DNA from: CAVQND01 sp964653485
GTDB lineage: Bacteria; Verrucomicrobiota; Verrucomicrobiia; Limisphaerales; UBA8199
DNA length: 64,000 nucleotides
Reading direction: 5' to 3'
NCBI GenBank assembly: GCA_964653485.1
Contig: CAZZFF010000012.1
Span: forward strand, 1 to 64,000
Shown here one piece after another: positions 49,974-58,676 of the stretch. Position numbers and translations under genes: made by a program. The stretch's first letter is position 1, and each line of letters opens with the position of its first letter. The notes under the pieces are model-generated. The model saw nothing but the letters and a program-made list of their open reading frames with translations, was not told the origin of the DNA and made no database searches.

Positions 49974-50627
49974 TCACGGAAACCGTTGCTTGTCCTCAAA
50001 GGGTTCGAGGCGGGTGATGGCGGCCATGATCTCGTCGGCAACCTGGGCGTAAATCTGCTTGAGGCGCGTCTTCGAGCAGGTCCTGGCCTCAGCCCGGAGT
50101 TGCTCGAAGAGGAGGGCGCGACCGTACTTGACCGCCAGGCGATGCGGGCGGGGCAAGCGGAGGTGGCGGCCGTAGGCGTCGAATGTGCCAAACGTGCGGA
50201 CGGGCACCACCGGGGCCGTGGATTTGATGACGGTCAGGCCGATGCCGGCGCGGGCGGGTTGGAGGCGGCCGTCGCGGGTGCGCGTGCCCTCCGGAAAGAG
50301 AATGATAGCCCCGCCCGCCAGCAGGCGGTCCAGGATGGCTTTGAGTCCCTTGGCCCCGCCGCCCTCGCGGTCCACCGGCACGGCCTGCCACCGATGCAGC
50401 ACCCAGCCCATGACCGGAAATCGGAAGAGGCTCTCCCGGGCCAGATAGTTCAAGGCGCGGTGCAGGCCGGAGCCGGCCAGCAGGGGGTCGAGGAAACTGG
50501 CGTGATTGCAGGCAAGGATGACCGGCCCCTGGAGCGGCACCCGTTCGGGATTGCAATAGCGCGCGCGGAAATAGAACCTGAAGAGCAACCGGAAACCGCG
50601 CCAGCCCAGGTAATAGACGGGATTCAT
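49974..50627 (-). CDS. plsC: 1-acyl-sn-glycerol-3-phosphate acyltransferase
   Basis: A 217-aa PlsC. The catalytic HX4D motif is in ACNHASFLDPLL (His42 region) and the acceptor-binding motif FPEGTRTRDG is present near residue 110. Further conserved elements are ARESLFRFPVMGWVLHRWQAVPVDR and VPVRTFGTFDAYG. The enzyme makes phosphatidic acid at the inner membrane. It starts 30 bp after cmk, in the common cmk-plsC pairing seen in many bacteria. Nothing unusual in length or residues. Confidence 0.93.
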   Translation of the reverse strand: MNPVYYLGWRGFRLLFRFYFRARYCNPERVPLQGPVILACNHASFLDPLLAGSGLHRALNYLARESLFRFPVMGWVLHRWQAVPVDREGGGAKGLKAILDRLLAGGAIILFPEGTRTRDGRLQPARAGIGLTVIKSTAPVVPVRTFGTFDAYGRHLRLPRPHRLAVKYGRALLFEQLRAEARTCSKTRLKQIYAQVADEIMAAITRLEPFEDKQRFP

Positions 50628-50657
50628 GCGTCCGGAGGGCCTCCCCTGATCGCAAGC

Positions 50658-51347
50658 TTAATCCTGCGTCCCAATCTCCTTCTTTTCATGGTCCGCCCCC
50701 TGGTGCCGCGCAAGTTTGCGCTTGATATCCGCGATGATCGCGGCGCTGGTCTGTGCGGCGGTCATCTGGGAATTGTTGATGACGGTCGCGCCGAGGGGAA
50801 TCATCAGCGGAGCGACGGCGCGCTGGCTGTCGCGCTGGTCCCGGGCGGCCAGGTTTTCCTGGATGCCGTCCGCTGCGCGGCGGCGGGACCGCTCTTCCAG
50901 GGCCGCATCCAGGTAGTACTTGAAATCGGTGTCCGGGAACACGTTGCTCCCGATGTCGCGGCCTTCCATGACGAGGCTGCCGAACTTGACGCACTCGCGC
51001 TGCTTGTTCTTCATCCATTGGCGCACCTTGGGCACCGCCGCCACGGCGGGCACCGCGGCGCTGACTTCGGGCGTGCGGATTTCCTGGGCCGGATAATAGC
51101 CTTCGACCACCAGTTGCGTCTGGCCGTCAACGCACCTCAGGGCGGTCTTCCATCGGCGGCAAGCGGCCGCAACCGCTTTGGGGTCGTGGACGTCGATCCG
51201 ATGCTTGAGGCAATACCAAGCCAGGGCGCGATACATCGCCCCGGTGTCCACGTGAACGAAATTGAGCGCCTTGGCCACGAGCTTGGAGTTGGTGCTCTTG
51301 CCGCTGGCGCTCGTGCCGTCGATGGCGATGACGATAGGGTCGGTCAT
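50658..51347 (-). CDS. cmk: Cytidylate kinase
   Basis: A 229-aa (d)CMP kinase. The P-loop is IDGTSASGKSTNSKLVAKAL (residues 9-28). The NMP-binding features are HVDTGAMYRALAWYCL and VMEGRDIGSNVFPDTDFKYY, and the lid region is RSRRRAADGIQENL with an Arg-rich stretch. It transfers phosphate from ATP to CMP or dCMP for nucleotide recycling. Its ATG overlaps the aroA stop by 4 bp (ATGA), so it is translationally coupled to aroA. Confidence 0.94.
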   Translation of the reverse strand: MTDPIVIAIDGTSASGKSTNSKLVAKALNFVHVDTGAMYRALAWYCLKHRIDVHDPKAVAAACRRWKTALRCVDGQTQLVVEGYYPAQEIRTPEVSAAVPAVAAVPKVRQWMKNKQRECVKFGSLVMEGRDIGSNVFPDTDFKYYLDAALEERSRRRAADGIQENLAARDQRDSQRAVAPLMIPLGATVINNSQMTAAQTSAAIIADIKRKLARHQGADHEKKEIGTQD

Positions 51348-52780
51348 GGGTCAGTTGCGACCAGCCCGTCCCAGGTCAACGGACGGGCGGTCTTCGCATC
51401 CAGGATGATGGCGCCCAAGCCATTGGGGGGCGGGGCGGCAAGCTTCTGGAAGAAATTGGGAAACGTCTTCTTCACGCACGAGGGATTCTTGATCTTCATC
51501 CCCCGCACTTTCAATCCCAGAATGGAAAAACACATCGCCAGACGGTGGTCGTCGTAGGTCTCGATTTCAGCCCCGTGGAGACTGTCGGCCGAGGGGAGAA
51601 TGGTGAGGGTGTCGCCCTTCTCGACGACTCGAGCCCCGCAGCGGGTGAGCTCGGTTCTAAGGGCGGCCACGCGTTCGGTCTCCTGGAGACGCAGGCGTCC
51701 CAGATCGGTCAGGCGAATGAGGTGCCCCGCCAAAGGGGCGAGCACAGCGGCCGTCATGATGCTGTCGCCCAGGTCATGGTCGCGGGAGACCTCCTCGGGC
51801 AAACTGAGCATGACCCGGTGGCGGGGCAGCACGGTGTCCCCTGGGGTCTGGAGCTTGAGCTCCGGGCCGGCGAGAAACTTGGGAAAATCCGCATCTGCCT
51901 GCCATCCGCTGGTCGGCCAGTGGCGGACCGAGATCGCCGTCAGATCGGTCAAGTCCAGCGTCCAGGAGCTCTCCGTTGGAGGTTCGCCGCGCCGGCCAGA
52001 GACGGCCTCCTGAAAGGCGGCGGCAATCTCGGCGTTGCGCAGAATCCACTCCGCGCCCAGAAAATAACTCCCGCTGGATGCGTCCGGCTCGATGCGGAAG
52101 GTCCCGCCCTGGGAAGGGAAACTTCTTATCAGGCCGCGCGTCATTTCCACATAAGGCTGCTCGTCCTGGTTGGCCCCCACGATTTCTATGTCCCAGCAGT
52201 CGCGACCCGACAACAAAAGGGCTGAGGCGAATTGCGAACTCTCCTCGATGCTGACGCGGCATTTTCCAGGACGCGGTCCCTGCCCGTGAATGACGGCGGG
52301 AAGCCTGTCATTCGAGGAATCCACGCGGCAGCCCAGGTCGCGCAAGGCCCGAAAAAGGGCGGCCTGCGGACGCTCTTGCATCCGCCGGGTGCCGTCCAAA
52401 CGATAAACGCCCCGGCCCCTGCAAACCAAGGCTGCGACGAAACGAGCCGCGGTGCCCGCGTTGCCCACGAACAAATCCAACGGCCGGCCCTCGACGCCCC
52501 CGGCCGGGACGCGGCCACCCTCTCCCTGAACGGCCAGGGTGCGATTGCAGGCATCCTCCGGGTCCGGGCTTGTCCGGACTGTGAACCCCAGTTTCTGGAG
52601 ACACTCGGCCATGACCCGCGTATCCTCGCTCCAGAGGGCGCCTTCGAGTGTCGTGATGCCTTGGCCCAGCGCCGCCAGGACCAATGCCCGGTTGGTAATG
52701 CTCTTGGAACCCGGCACTGTGATTTGCGCCTGGACGGGCTTGTCCAGCGGCAGGATTTCTATGAGCGAGGGGAGAGCCAT
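51344..52780 (-). CDS. aroA: 3-phosphoshikimate 1-carboxyvinyltransferase (EPSP synthase)
   Basis: A 478-aa EPSP synthase of the shikimate pathway, joining shikimate-3-phosphate and phosphoenolpyruvate. The signature VPGSKSITNRALVLAALGQG is at residues ~21-40. LFVGNAGTAARFVAAL and RLDGTRRMQERPQAALFRAL are also present. The C-terminal signature is TDLGRLRLQETERVAALRTEL with YDDHRLAMCFSILGL. At 478 aa it is longer than the usual ~430, owing to small insertions in the middle (around WDLEIVGANQ and RHWPTSGWQAD). The ATG at 52780 is 7 bp after tyrA; a longer upstream frame was rejected because it overlaps tyrA. Confidence 0.94.
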   Translation of the reverse strand: MALPSLIEILPLDKPVQAQITVPGSKSITNRALVLAALGQGITTLEGALWSEDTRVMAECLQKLGFTVRTSPDPEDACNRTLAVQGEGGRVPAGGVEGRPLDLFVGNAGTAARFVAALVCRGRGVYRLDGTRRMQERPQAALFRALRDLGCRVDSSNDRLPAVIHGQGPRPGKCRVSIEESSQFASALLLSGRDCWDIEIVGANQDEQPYVEMTRGLIRSFPSQGGTFRIEPDASSGSYFLGAEWILRNAEIAAAFQEAVSGRRGEPPTESSWTLDLTDLTAISVRHWPTSGWQADADFPKFLAGPELKLQTPGDTVLPRHRVMLSLPEEVSRDHDLGDSIMTAAVLAPLAGHLIRLTDLGRLRLQETERVAALRTELTRCGARVVEKGDTLTILPSADSLHGAEIETYDDHRLAMCFSILGLKVRGMKIKNPSCVKKTFPNFFQKLAAPPPNGLGAIILDAKTARPLTWDGLVATDP

Positions 52781-52787
52781 GGCTGCT

Positions 52788-53723
52788 TCATTCCGCGCCT
52801 GAGGCCCAGCGCGTCTCCGACCAATCGTCCCGTCGCTGCTTTGCGGTGGAGAAAAAGGCGGCAATGGCCCGGGCGTCTCCCGCCTGGAGCGCGCGGTCGA
52901 AGTCTTCCAGGCCGAGGATGAAAGTCCGGAGGGCTTGAGAGAGGTTCTTGCGATTGGCCATGGCGATGTCACGCCACATCTCCGGCGAACCGGAGGCAAT
53001 GCGAGTGGTATCGCGGAACCCGGTGGCGCAAAGGGCCTTTTGTGTGGAAGGCAGTTCCGGGCTTAGGACCATGCCCGCCAGTTGGGCGGCAAGGACGTGC
53101 GGCAGGTGACTGGAGCGGCTGACGAGTTCATCGTGGCACTGGGGCGTCAATTCCAGGACATTGGCCCCCAAGGCGTCCCAGAGCGCACGGACCTGCCGCA
53201 AGGCCGCGGGGTCCGAGTTGGCGGTGGGAGTCAGGACGCAGACGGCGCCCAGGAAGAGATCGGCCCTGGCGGCGGTCACACCGCTCTTTTCCGCGCCGGC
53301 CATGGGATGGCCCCCAATAAAATGACCCCCAGCCTGCGCCACCAACCGCTCCAACTCCACGACCACAGGGCCTTTGACACTGCCGACGTCCGTCACGACG
53401 GCGCCGGGTTCAAGGACGGGAAGCATCTGCTCGACCAGCGGCCGCATCTGGGCCAGCGGCACGCACAGGACCACCAGGCCGGACCCCTGGACCGCGGCGC
53501 GCAAGTCACACGTAGCGGCGTCGACCGCGCCCAGGCTCTCGCACTCCCTCACGCTGGCCTGACGCCGGACAAAGCCAACCACCCTTTTGGCCAATTGGGC
53601 GTTTCTCAGGGCAAGCCCTAGCGAGCCGCCCAGCAGACCAACCCCAGCCAGCGTGATCTTCTGCCAATGCACACGGTGAGTCTCGGATTTCGACTCCTCG
53701 GTTTCAAGCGCCATCAGTCCCAT
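52788..53723 (-). CDS. tyrA: Prephenate dehydrogenase
   Basis: A 311-aa TyrA that converts prephenate to 4-hydroxyphenylpyruvate with NAD+. The Rossmann motif is ITLAGVGLLGGSLGLALRNA (residues ~23-42). Catalytic and substrate-binding features are TDVGSVKG, FIGGHPMAGAEKSGV and SSHLPHVLAAQLA. The first 20 residues are extra relative to the core and hydrophilic; ATG 53714 is an alternative start. It lies directly ahead of aroA, placing tyrosine and chorismate-pathway genes in one operon with cmk, plsC and dprA. Confidence 0.94.
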   Translation of the reverse strand: MGLMALETEESKSETHRVHWQKITLAGVGLLGGSLGLALRNAQLAKRVVGFVRRQASVRECESLGAVDAATCDLRAAVQGSGLVVLCVPLAQMRPLVEQMLPVLEPGAVVTDVGSVKGPVVVELERLVAQAGGHFIGGHPMAGAEKSGVTAARADLFLGAVCVLTPTANSDPAALRQVRALWDALGANVLELTPQCHDELVSRSSHLPHVLAAQLAGMVLSPELPSTQKALCATGFRDTTRIASGSPEMWRDIAMANRKNLSQALRTFILGLEDFDRALQAGDARAIAAFFSTAKQRRDDWSETRWASGAE

Positions 53724-53756
53724 CTGTCAAATCCGTCCGTTATACCCGGCAGGGGT

Positions 53757-54023
53757 CTAATTGTCCTGGGGCCGGGGCAGGACGAGGCGGCCGCGATAGG
53801 CGTAATCGCCCCCAGGCCCGCCCAGCCTGTCCAGCAGTTTGGGGTCAATTTCGATCCGCGCCTTGAGCTGGTGCTTGCCCACGACGACGAGGTCCCACAG
53901 AACAAACACGCGTTTGCCCTCAAATTCCAAGGGCAAATCGATGAGGGATCGTCGGCCGTTGTCCAGGCTGAGGTGCCGCAGTCGTTTCTGTTTCTTCACG
54001 CGCATGCGTTCGGTCAAGAGCAA
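53757..54023 (-). CDS. Small basic protein preceding tyrA, unknown
   Basis: An 88-aa protein without a recognised family. It is basic at the start (MRVKKQKRLRHLSLDNGRRS; ATG within the first 10 codons may be the true start). It has a strand-rich middle (FEGKRVFVLWDLVVVGKHQL, then KARIEIDPKLLDRLGG) and ends in YAYRGRLVLPRPQDN. The codon pattern and the 33-bp spacing to tyrA support expression as the first gene of the operon. No TM or signal. Function unknown. Confidence 0.6.
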   Translation of the reverse strand: MLLTERMRVKKQKRLRHLSLDNGRRSLIDLPLEFEGKRVFVLWDLVVVGKHQLKARIEIDPKLLDRLGGPGGDYAYRGRLVLPRPQDN

Positions 54024-54386
54024 TGACTGGAGTGGGACTCTACAAGGGAATGCGGAAGATTGTCACGCCGAAAATGGCCTGCTGAATTTTCCCGCAGCGC
54101 GCTCGTCCAATAGCTTGTGAGTTCAGCGGCAGACAACCATGGGAGTGGCCTTCAACAGCCACTCAACGACGCGCGGACCGGCCCCCGGAAGGCCGCGCAA
54201 TTCCGTTTTGGAGCGCGGCGCTGTCCCTCGAAGGGCGCGCGCCGGCTTTTTGTCCCCCAGGAATGCGGACTCTTGCCCGTGTTCGAGCCTGCGGCGGAGG
54301 TTCTATTTCAACCTCGATGCCACAGGGCCACCGACGGCTGAAAAAAAGACGTGCGACTTGCGGGCCTCGCGGTATAACCTCGCGCC
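54024..54386. other. Gene-free stretch between divergent genes
   Basis: About 360 bases between the small gene ending at 54023 (minus) and the Tat-exported isomerase (plus). All reading frames are short or of shadow character. A TATAAC at 54373-54378 could be the -10 of the plus-strand gene, with no convincing -35. Nothing else recognisable is seen. Confidence 0.5.
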
Positions 54387-55301
54387 ATGAACCATACTAT
54401 GTCACGTCGTTCCGCCCTCCGAGGCCTGACCGGCGGCACCGCTGCGCTGGCGGCCGCCGCTTCCCTCCCAAACACCTTGCTCGGCGCCGATACAGCCCCC
54501 GCCAAGCTCAAAGGCAATATCCACCATTCCGCCTGCCTCTGGTGCTACGGGAGCCTGGTCGACAGCCAGGGGGGGAAACCCGCAAAAATGACCTTCGAGG
54601 ACTTTTGCCGCGAGGCGGCGAACATCGGCCTGCAATCGGTCGAATTGCTCGGCCCTTCCCAGTGGCCCACCGTCAAAAAGGCCGGCCTGATTTGCGCGAT
54701 GTGCAACGGACCGGACAGCATCTCCTACGGCTGGAATCGCCTCGAACACCACGACGTCCTTCTGCCCAAGTTCGAGAAAGCCATTCCCGAGGTGGCCGAA
54801 AACGGGTTTCCCAACATCATCACCTTCTCCGGCAACCGCAACGGCATGGATGATGAGCAGGGCCTAGAGAACTGCGTCAAGGGCCTCAAGCGCCTCATGC
54901 CCACCGCCGAAAAATACAAGGTCTTCGTGAACCTCGAATTGCTCAATAGCAAGGTCGATCATAAGGACTACATGGCCGACCACACCGCCTGGGGCGTGGA
55001 AGTCTGCAAGCGCGTCGGGTCCGAACGGCTCAAGCTACTTTACGACATCTACCACATGCAGATCATGGAGGGCGACATGATCCGCACCATCAGAGAGAAC
55101 CATCAATATATCGGCCACTTCCACACCGGCGGCGTGCCCGACAGACACGAGATCGATGAAACCCAGGAAATCAACTACCCGGCCGTCATGAGGGCCATCG
55201 TCGCCACGGGCTACCAGGGCTTTGTAAGCCAGGAGTTCGTCCCCAAGCGCCCCGATGCCCTCGCCTCGCTCCGCCAGGCGATCAAGATTTGCGACGTTTG
55301 A
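54387..55301 (+). CDS. Tat-exported TIM-barrel sugar isomerase (hydroxypyruvate-isomerase-like)
   Basis: A 304-aa protein with a twin-arginine signal (MSRRSALRGLTGGTAALAAAA, starting at codon 5; export cleavage after ~LLGA). The remainder is an AP-endonuclease-2/xylose-isomerase-like TIM barrel. It has ANIGLQSVELLGPSQWPTVK, NIITFSGNRNGMDDEQGLEN, KYKVFVNLELLNSKVDH, LLYDIYHMQIMEGDMIRTI (metal ligands in YDIYH), IGHFHTGGVPDRHEID and GFVSQEFVPK. It is closest in pattern to hydroxypyruvate isomerase (Hyi). Exported versions are common in Verrucomicrobiota/Planctomycetota; the sugar substrate is unknown. Confidence 0.87.
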   Translation: MNHTMSRRSALRGLTGGTAALAAAASLPNTLLGADTAPAKLKGNIHHSACLWCYGSLVDSQGGKPAKMTFEDFCREAANIGLQSVELLGPSQWPTVKKAGLICAMCNGPDSISYGWNRLEHHDVLLPKFEKAIPEVAENGFPNIITFSGNRNGMDDEQGLENCVKGLKRLMPTAEKYKVFVNLELLNSKVDHKDYMADHTAWGVEVCKRVGSERLKLLYDIYHMQIMEGDMIRTIRENHQYIGHFHTGGVPDRHEIDETQEINYPAVMRAIVATGYQGFVSQEFVPKRPDALASLRQAIKICDV

Positions 55302-55306
55302 AGCAT

Positions 55307-55342
55307 AGCCTCCGCGCGGAGCCGTAAAAGCCTCCGCGCGGA
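55307..55342. repeat. 14-bp direct repeat containing a palindrome
   Basis: AGCCTCCGCGCGGA occurs at 55307-55320 and again at 55329-55342, 22 bp apart. Each copy contains the 10-bp palindrome TCCGCGCGGA. It lies just after the isomerase stop; a run of seven T follows about 35 bases later (55376-55382), so it could contribute to transcript ending. Confidence 0.45.
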
Positions 55343-55409
55343 ACAATCAAGCGCGCGCGGGGCATCCCAGGATTGCTTTTTTTACCTGGACCGGATTTAT
55401 TGTCGAGCG

Positions 55410-56246
55410 ATGGATACAATCGCGTCATTCGAGGGGCTGGTCGAATTCAGCTCCGGGTTTGCGGCGCGTCCCGAAGTCAGCCACGTGCTTTTCGATTTCG
55501 ACGGGACGCTCTCTCTCATTCGCCAAGGTTGGCCGGAGGTGATGGTGCCGATGTTCGTCGAGATGCTGCCGGCATTGCCGGGCGAGAAAGACGAGGAGCG
55601 GCGGCAGTTGTGCGAAAACGACATCATGCGTCTCAATGGCAAACAGACGATCTACCAGATGATCCAGTTGGCCGAGCGCATCCGCGAACGCGGCGGCTCG
55701 CCGCGCGAGCCGCTCTGGTACAAGCAGGAATACTTGCGCCGGCTCGACCAGCGAATCCACCATCGTCTCGACGCTCTGCGCCAGGGCGCGGTCAGCCCCG
55801 ACAGCCTCTTGGTCCACGCGGCCCGTCCGCTGCTGGAGGACCTCCGCCGCCGCGGCCTGCCGCTCTACCTGGCCAGCGGCACCGACGAGGTGTTCGTCAA
55901 ACAAGAGGCCGAGTTGCTCGACCTGACCCGGTACTTCGGCCGCCACGTCTATGGCGCCCTGGATGATTACAAGCAGTTTTCCAAGAAAATGGTCATCGAA
56001 CGGATATTGGCCGAAAACCGCATCCCCGGCGACCGGTTGCTTTCCTTCGGCGACGGCTACGTCGAGATCGAAAACACGAAGGAAGTGGGCGGATTGGCCG
56101 TGGCTGTCGCCAGTGACGAGGCCCACAATGGCGGCGGGCGCTTCGACCAGTGGAAACGCAAACGGCTGCTCGGCGTGGGCGCCGACGTGGTGATCCCGGA
56201 TTTTCGAGACGGCCCGGCCTTGCTGAAACGAATCATGGGAAACTAA
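55410..56246 (+). CDS. HAD-superfamily phosphatase (beta-phosphoglucomutase-like)
   Basis: A 278-aa HAD hydrolase. Motif I is LFDFDGTLS (Asp29 nucleophile, Asp31). Motif II is YLASGTDE and the motif III lysine is in QFSKKMVIERI. Motif IV is SFGDGYVEIENTKEVGG. A helical cap lies between motif I and II (residues ~50-140). It is likely a sugar-phosphate phosphatase. It is 7 bp upstream of the DHS-like gene and in the same orientation as the PfkB kinase, suggesting a three-gene unit acting on a phosphorylated sugar. Confidence 0.85.
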   Translation: MDTIASFEGLVEFSSGFAARPEVSHVLFDFDGTLSLIRQGWPEVMVPMFVEMLPALPGEKDEERRQLCENDIMRLNGKQTIYQMIQLAERIRERGGSPREPLWYKQEYLRRLDQRIHHRLDALRQGAVSPDSLLVHAARPLLEDLRRRGLPLYLASGTDEVFVKQEAELLDLTRYFGRHVYGALDDYKQFSKKMVIERILAENRIPGDRLLSFGDGYVEIENTKEVGGLAVAVASDEAHNGGGRFDQWKRKRLLGVGADVVIPDFRDGPALLKRIMGN

Positions 56247-56253
56247 TGCGGGT

Positions 56254-57378
56254 ATGCCAAACTTCCCTGAGCCGCTGGACACGACAAAAACGAGGGTCTA
56301 TCCCTTGGCGGAGCGCCAGAGCCTGAGCTCGATCGACCAACTCCTGCGGGACCCGGACGCGCCGCCCCCGCCCTGCCCCGCTCCGCTGTTCGAGGCCATT
56401 CGCGGCTGTTCCCGCCAAATTGTCGCCGCCCGCGAACGCGGCGCCAGCGTCATCCTGATGTACGGCGCGCACCTCGTCAAAAACGGCTTGATGAGCGTCG
56501 TCAATCGACTGATAGACGGAGGCTGGGTGACGCACCTGGCCACCAATGGGGCCGGCACAATTCACGACTGGGAGTTGTCCTTCCTGGGGCGGACCGAGGA
56601 GAGCGTGCGCAAGAACGTGGCCACCGGCACCTTCGGCACGTGGGACGAGACGGGCCGCTGCCTCCACCTGGCGCTGATGTGCGGCGCGCTTCGCGAGGAA
56701 GGATATGGCCGCAGCCTCGGACGCTTCATTTCAGAAGACGGCGCCACGCTGCCTACCGTCGAATCGTTGGAAACAGCCCTGCGCGCCGAACCCAGGCACC
56801 CGCTCGCCCCGGCGCGCGCCGAACTCCTGCGGGCCATGGAGGCCCACCACCTTCCAGCGGGGCCTTTCAAGGTGCGGCACCCGTGGAAAGAGAGTTCGAT
56901 CCTGGCCCGAGCCTTTGTCCGCAACGTCCCCATGACCGCCCATCCGGGCATCGGCTACGACATCATCTCCACCCATCCCATGTTCAACGGGGCCGCCATC
57001 GGGCGCGCCGCCACACTGGATTTTCGGCTCGTGGGCCGCGCGATCGAGGGATTGGACGGCGGCGTCGTGCTCGCGGTAGGGTCGGCCATCATGGCCCCTC
57101 AGGTGTTCGAGAAGAGCCTGAGTTGCGTCAACAACCTGCGCCTGCAGGCCAACCGCCAAATCGTTCACGACCACTCCATCTACGTGGTGGATGTCCAGGA
57201 CGGCGGCCGATGGGACTGGTCCCAAGGCGAGCCGCCCAAGTCCAACCCCGCCTACTACCTGCGCTTCTGCAAGAGCTTCGCCCGCATGGGCGGCACGATG
57301 CGTTATGTGCAGAGCGACAATGCGGTGTTCCTGCACAACTTGCTCCGCCAGTTGGACCCCGTCGCCAATGCAAAATAA
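56254..57378 (+). CDS. Conserved protein, possibly deoxyhypusine-synthase-like fold
   Basis: A 374-aa protein with no function I can assign. The central section reads VILMYGAHLVKNGLMSVVNR, then THLATNGAGTIHDWELSFLG, then HPGIGYDIISTHPMFNGAAI and GGVVLAVGSAIMAPQVFEKS. This pattern of glycine-rich loops, an invariant-looking HPGIGYDII and GSAIMAP recalls uncharacterised bacterial proteins with a deoxyhypusine-synthase-like Rossmann fold; that is a weak resemblance, not proof. There is no signal peptide. It lies between a HAD phosphatase (7 bp) and a PfkB kinase (45 bp), so it probably handles a sugar or nucleotide-sugar intermediate. Confidence 0.7.
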   Translation: MPNFPEPLDTTKTRVYPLAERQSLSSIDQLLRDPDAPPPPCPAPLFEAIRGCSRQIVAARERGASVILMYGAHLVKNGLMSVVNRLIDGGWVTHLATNGAGTIHDWELSFLGRTEESVRKNVATGTFGTWDETGRCLHLALMCGALREEGYGRSLGRFISEDGATLPTVESLETALRAEPRHPLAPARAELLRAMEAHHLPAGPFKVRHPWKESSILARAFVRNVPMTAHPGIGYDIISTHPMFNGAAIGRAATLDFRLVGRAIEGLDGGVVLAVGSAIMAPQVFEKSLSCVNNLRLQANRQIVHDHSIYVVDVQDGGRWDWSQGEPPKSNPAYYLRFCKSFARMGGTMRYVQSDNAVFLHNLLRQLDPVANAK

Positions 57379-57423
57379 CTTGAACAACCCCGCGGGGCTC
57401 GTCTCGGGTTGCGCCGGCTCCTT

Positions 57424-58473
57424 ATGAACCTGGACCGTTTCTACGCCATCACCGGGCGATATGCCAGCCTCCGGGTCGGAATCGTTGGGGATTTCTGCCT
57501 GGACCGCTATCTGGAAATCGACCCGACAAAGTCGGAGACCTCGATTGAAACCGGCCTGCCCGTCCACAACGTCGTCAATGTGCGCGCGCAACCCGGCGGC
57601 GCGGGCACGATTCTCAACAACCTCTGCGCCCTGCGAATCGGCACGCTCTACCCCGTCGGCTTCGTGGGGGACGACGGCGAGGGCTACGAACTGTCGCGCG
57701 CCCTCGAGGAGCGGCCCGGAGTCCGGCTCGGCCTTTTCTTGCGGACCGCCCAGCGCCGCACCTTCACTTACTGCAAACCGCTCGTGCTGGCTCCCGGAAA
57801 GCCGCCGGCGGAGCTGAACCGCCTGGACCTCAAGAACTGGACGCCCAGCCCTTCCCTGGTCCAGGGCATCATAACAAGCCGGCTGCTGGACGCCGCGAAA
57901 ATAACCGACGCCCTCATCGTCTTGGACCAGGTGGACATCCCGGAAACCGGCGTGGTCACGCAGCGGGTCCTGACTTCCCTGGGCGATCACCTCCGGTCAA
58001 ACCCGGAGATGCTGGTGTTGGCTGATAGCCGCCGCGGCCTGCGGGGCTTCCCGCCCGTGGTCTTCAAGATGAACGCCGCCGAGTTGGCCGCCTTGACCGG
58101 CGCCCGCAAAGAACTGGACTTCGACGACATCAAGCGCGCCGCCATGGAATTGGCCGATGCCAATCATCGCGCCGTTTTTGTCACTCTGGCCGAGCGCGGC
58201 ATGGTGGGGGCCGGCCCCGGCGGGCGCATCGAGCACGTCCCTGCCCTGCCTGTTCGCGGCGAAATCGACATCGTCGGCGCCGGGGATGCCGTCTCCGCCA
58301 ACCTGACCGCCGCCATCGCCGGCGGGGCCTCCCTCCGCGAGGCGCTCGAACTGGCCAGCGCCGCCGCCTCCGTCGTCATCCACAAGCTAGGCACCACAGG
58401 CACCGCAACGGTCCTGGAACTCCAGGAAAAAATGACGCGCGAGGGCCTCCTGGAAGACGTCACCCCGGCGTGA
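57424..58473 (+). CDS. PfkB-family carbohydrate kinase (RfaE/HldE N-domain-like)
   Basis: A 349-aa PfkB kinase. The N-terminal part has VGIVGDFCLDRYLEIDPTKS and QPGGAGTILNNLCALRIGTL. The PfkB C-terminal signature is in DIVGAGDAVSANLTAAIAGG, where the catalytic Asp is in GAGDA. The VGDxxxDxY and PGGAGTxxxNL patterns are like the kinase domain of HldE/RfaE (heptose-7-phosphate kinase). No nucleotidyltransferase domain follows. Pairing with a HAD phosphatase recalls a heptose or similar sugar-activation pathway. ATG 57424 (MNLDRFYAI) is preferred to 57409. Confidence 0.86.
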   Translation: MNLDRFYAITGRYASLRVGIVGDFCLDRYLEIDPTKSETSIETGLPVHNVVNVRAQPGGAGTILNNLCALRIGTLYPVGFVGDDGEGYELSRALEERPGVRLGLFLRTAQRRTFTYCKPLVLAPGKPPAELNRLDLKNWTPSPSLVQGIITSRLLDAAKITDALIVLDQVDIPETGVVTQRVLTSLGDHLRSNPEMLVLADSRRGLRGFPPVVFKMNAAELAALTGARKELDFDDIKRAAMELADANHRAVFVTLAERGMVGAGPGGRIEHVPALPVRGEIDIVGAGDAVSANLTAAIAGGASLREALELASAAASVVIHKLGTTGTATVLELQEKMTREGLLEDVTPA

Positions 58474-58521
58474 GGACAAAGGCAGGCCCCAACCTCGCGT
58501 AGGATTGGCGTGTTGCTCACA

Positions 58522-58609
58522 GCACGCCAACGGCGTGCAGGCAAATCAGCCCAGGGCAACGCCCTGGGAGAACCCGCCGCCGAATCCCAACCCGCCCTGC
58601 AAGGGCGGG
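58522..58609. repeat. Array of three perfect hairpins (REP-like)
   Basis: Three perfect inverted repeats lie within 88 bp: GCACGCC-AAC-GGCGTGC (58522-58538), CCCAGGGC-AAC-GCCCTGGG (58550-58568) and CCCGCCCT-GCA-AGGGCGGG (58591-58609). The first two share the loop AAC. The cluster lies between the PfkB gene and the VapB-like antitoxin. This looks like a repetitive extragenic palindromic element; copy number in the genome is not visible here. Confidence 0.6.
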
Positions 58610-58676
58610 AGGGGCTGCTTCAGTGCCAAGAACAGGGCCAAAAGATGAGAAGGGTCTGGAGCATCGCCCGGAGCAG

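Noticed and set aside
58522..58609. Hairpins as an intrinsic terminator of the PfkB gene
   Set aside because: Stems are strong but no T tract follows any of them, and three in a row with a repeated AAC loop fit a repeat element better.
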